The position numbers and the translations under genes are program-made. This document shows positions 14,850 to 14,851 of a stretch of 14,851 nucleotides of DNA, piece by piece (the first letter of the stretch is position 1; each line of letters starts with the position of its first letter). Origin of the DNA: CAUZSH01 sp963582935 (GTDB lineage: Bacteria > Pseudomonadota > Gammaproteobacteria > Francisellales > Francisellaceae). Location: positions 1 through 14,851 of the forward strand of contig CAUZSH010000052.1 in assembly GCA_963582935.1 (NCBI GenBank). The letters are read 5' to 3'. Under the pieces are notes generated by a model, which worked only from the letters and a program-made list of their open reading frames with translations, had not been told where the DNA came from and did no database searches.

Positions 14850-14851
14850 AC

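Overview
The window looks like chromosome of an AT-rich gammaproteobacterium. The gene set points that way: recR with ybaB, a YbdG-type mechanosensitive channel, a CvfB-type S1 protein, a DksA paralogue, an AcnA-type aconitase and a POT peptide transporter, beside an rRNA operon whose promoter and leader resemble those of enterobacteria. A relative of Legionellales, Thiotrichales or Francisella would fit, but I cannot fix the genus. Most of the window is ordinary housekeeping DNA. The unusual parts are several broken or unstable genes and a hairpin-rich element at the right edge.

Left part (1-2388, all minus strand): murG, ybaB and recR run toward the 5' end of a 16S rRNA gene, of which only about 23 bases are inside the window. 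A near-consensus rrn promoter and a boxA-like antitermination site lie between recR and the rRNA. murG is divergent from purD. purD ends tail to tail with a small lipoprotein gene, and the two stop codons share bases.

Middle part (4570-8749): a HAD-family pyrimidine 5'-nucleotidase and a periplasmic SH3 protein (plus strand); a UspA-type stress protein with its own good promoter and a BOF (bacterial OB-fold) exported protein whose signal peptide is split from the domain by a one-base frameshift in a T run (both minus strand); a CvfB-like RNA-binding protein and a DksA-like regulator with only one of the four zinc cysteines (both plus strand); and a small exported protein of unknown function (minus strand). 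DksA-like proteins, Usp proteins, rRNA promoters and mechanosensitive channels all belong to growth-rate or stress physiology, but nothing here shows that they form one system.

Right part (8902-14851): ybdG (plus), then a short exported-protein gene interrupted by twelve copies of a TTAT tetranucleotide and followed by open pieces in other frames. This is either a phase-variable locus or a decaying gene. acnA (minus) is intact. Upstream of it is a POT-family transporter pseudogene, truncated at its 5' end and carrying an in-frame amber codon before its last 20 codons. The truncation point coincides with an 81-bp cluster of four perfect inverted repeats (14733-14813), probably a palindromic or mobile repeat.

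I see no tRNA, CRISPR array, complete insertion sequence or convincing intrinsic terminator. Promoter calls are by eye and are weak unless stated otherwise.
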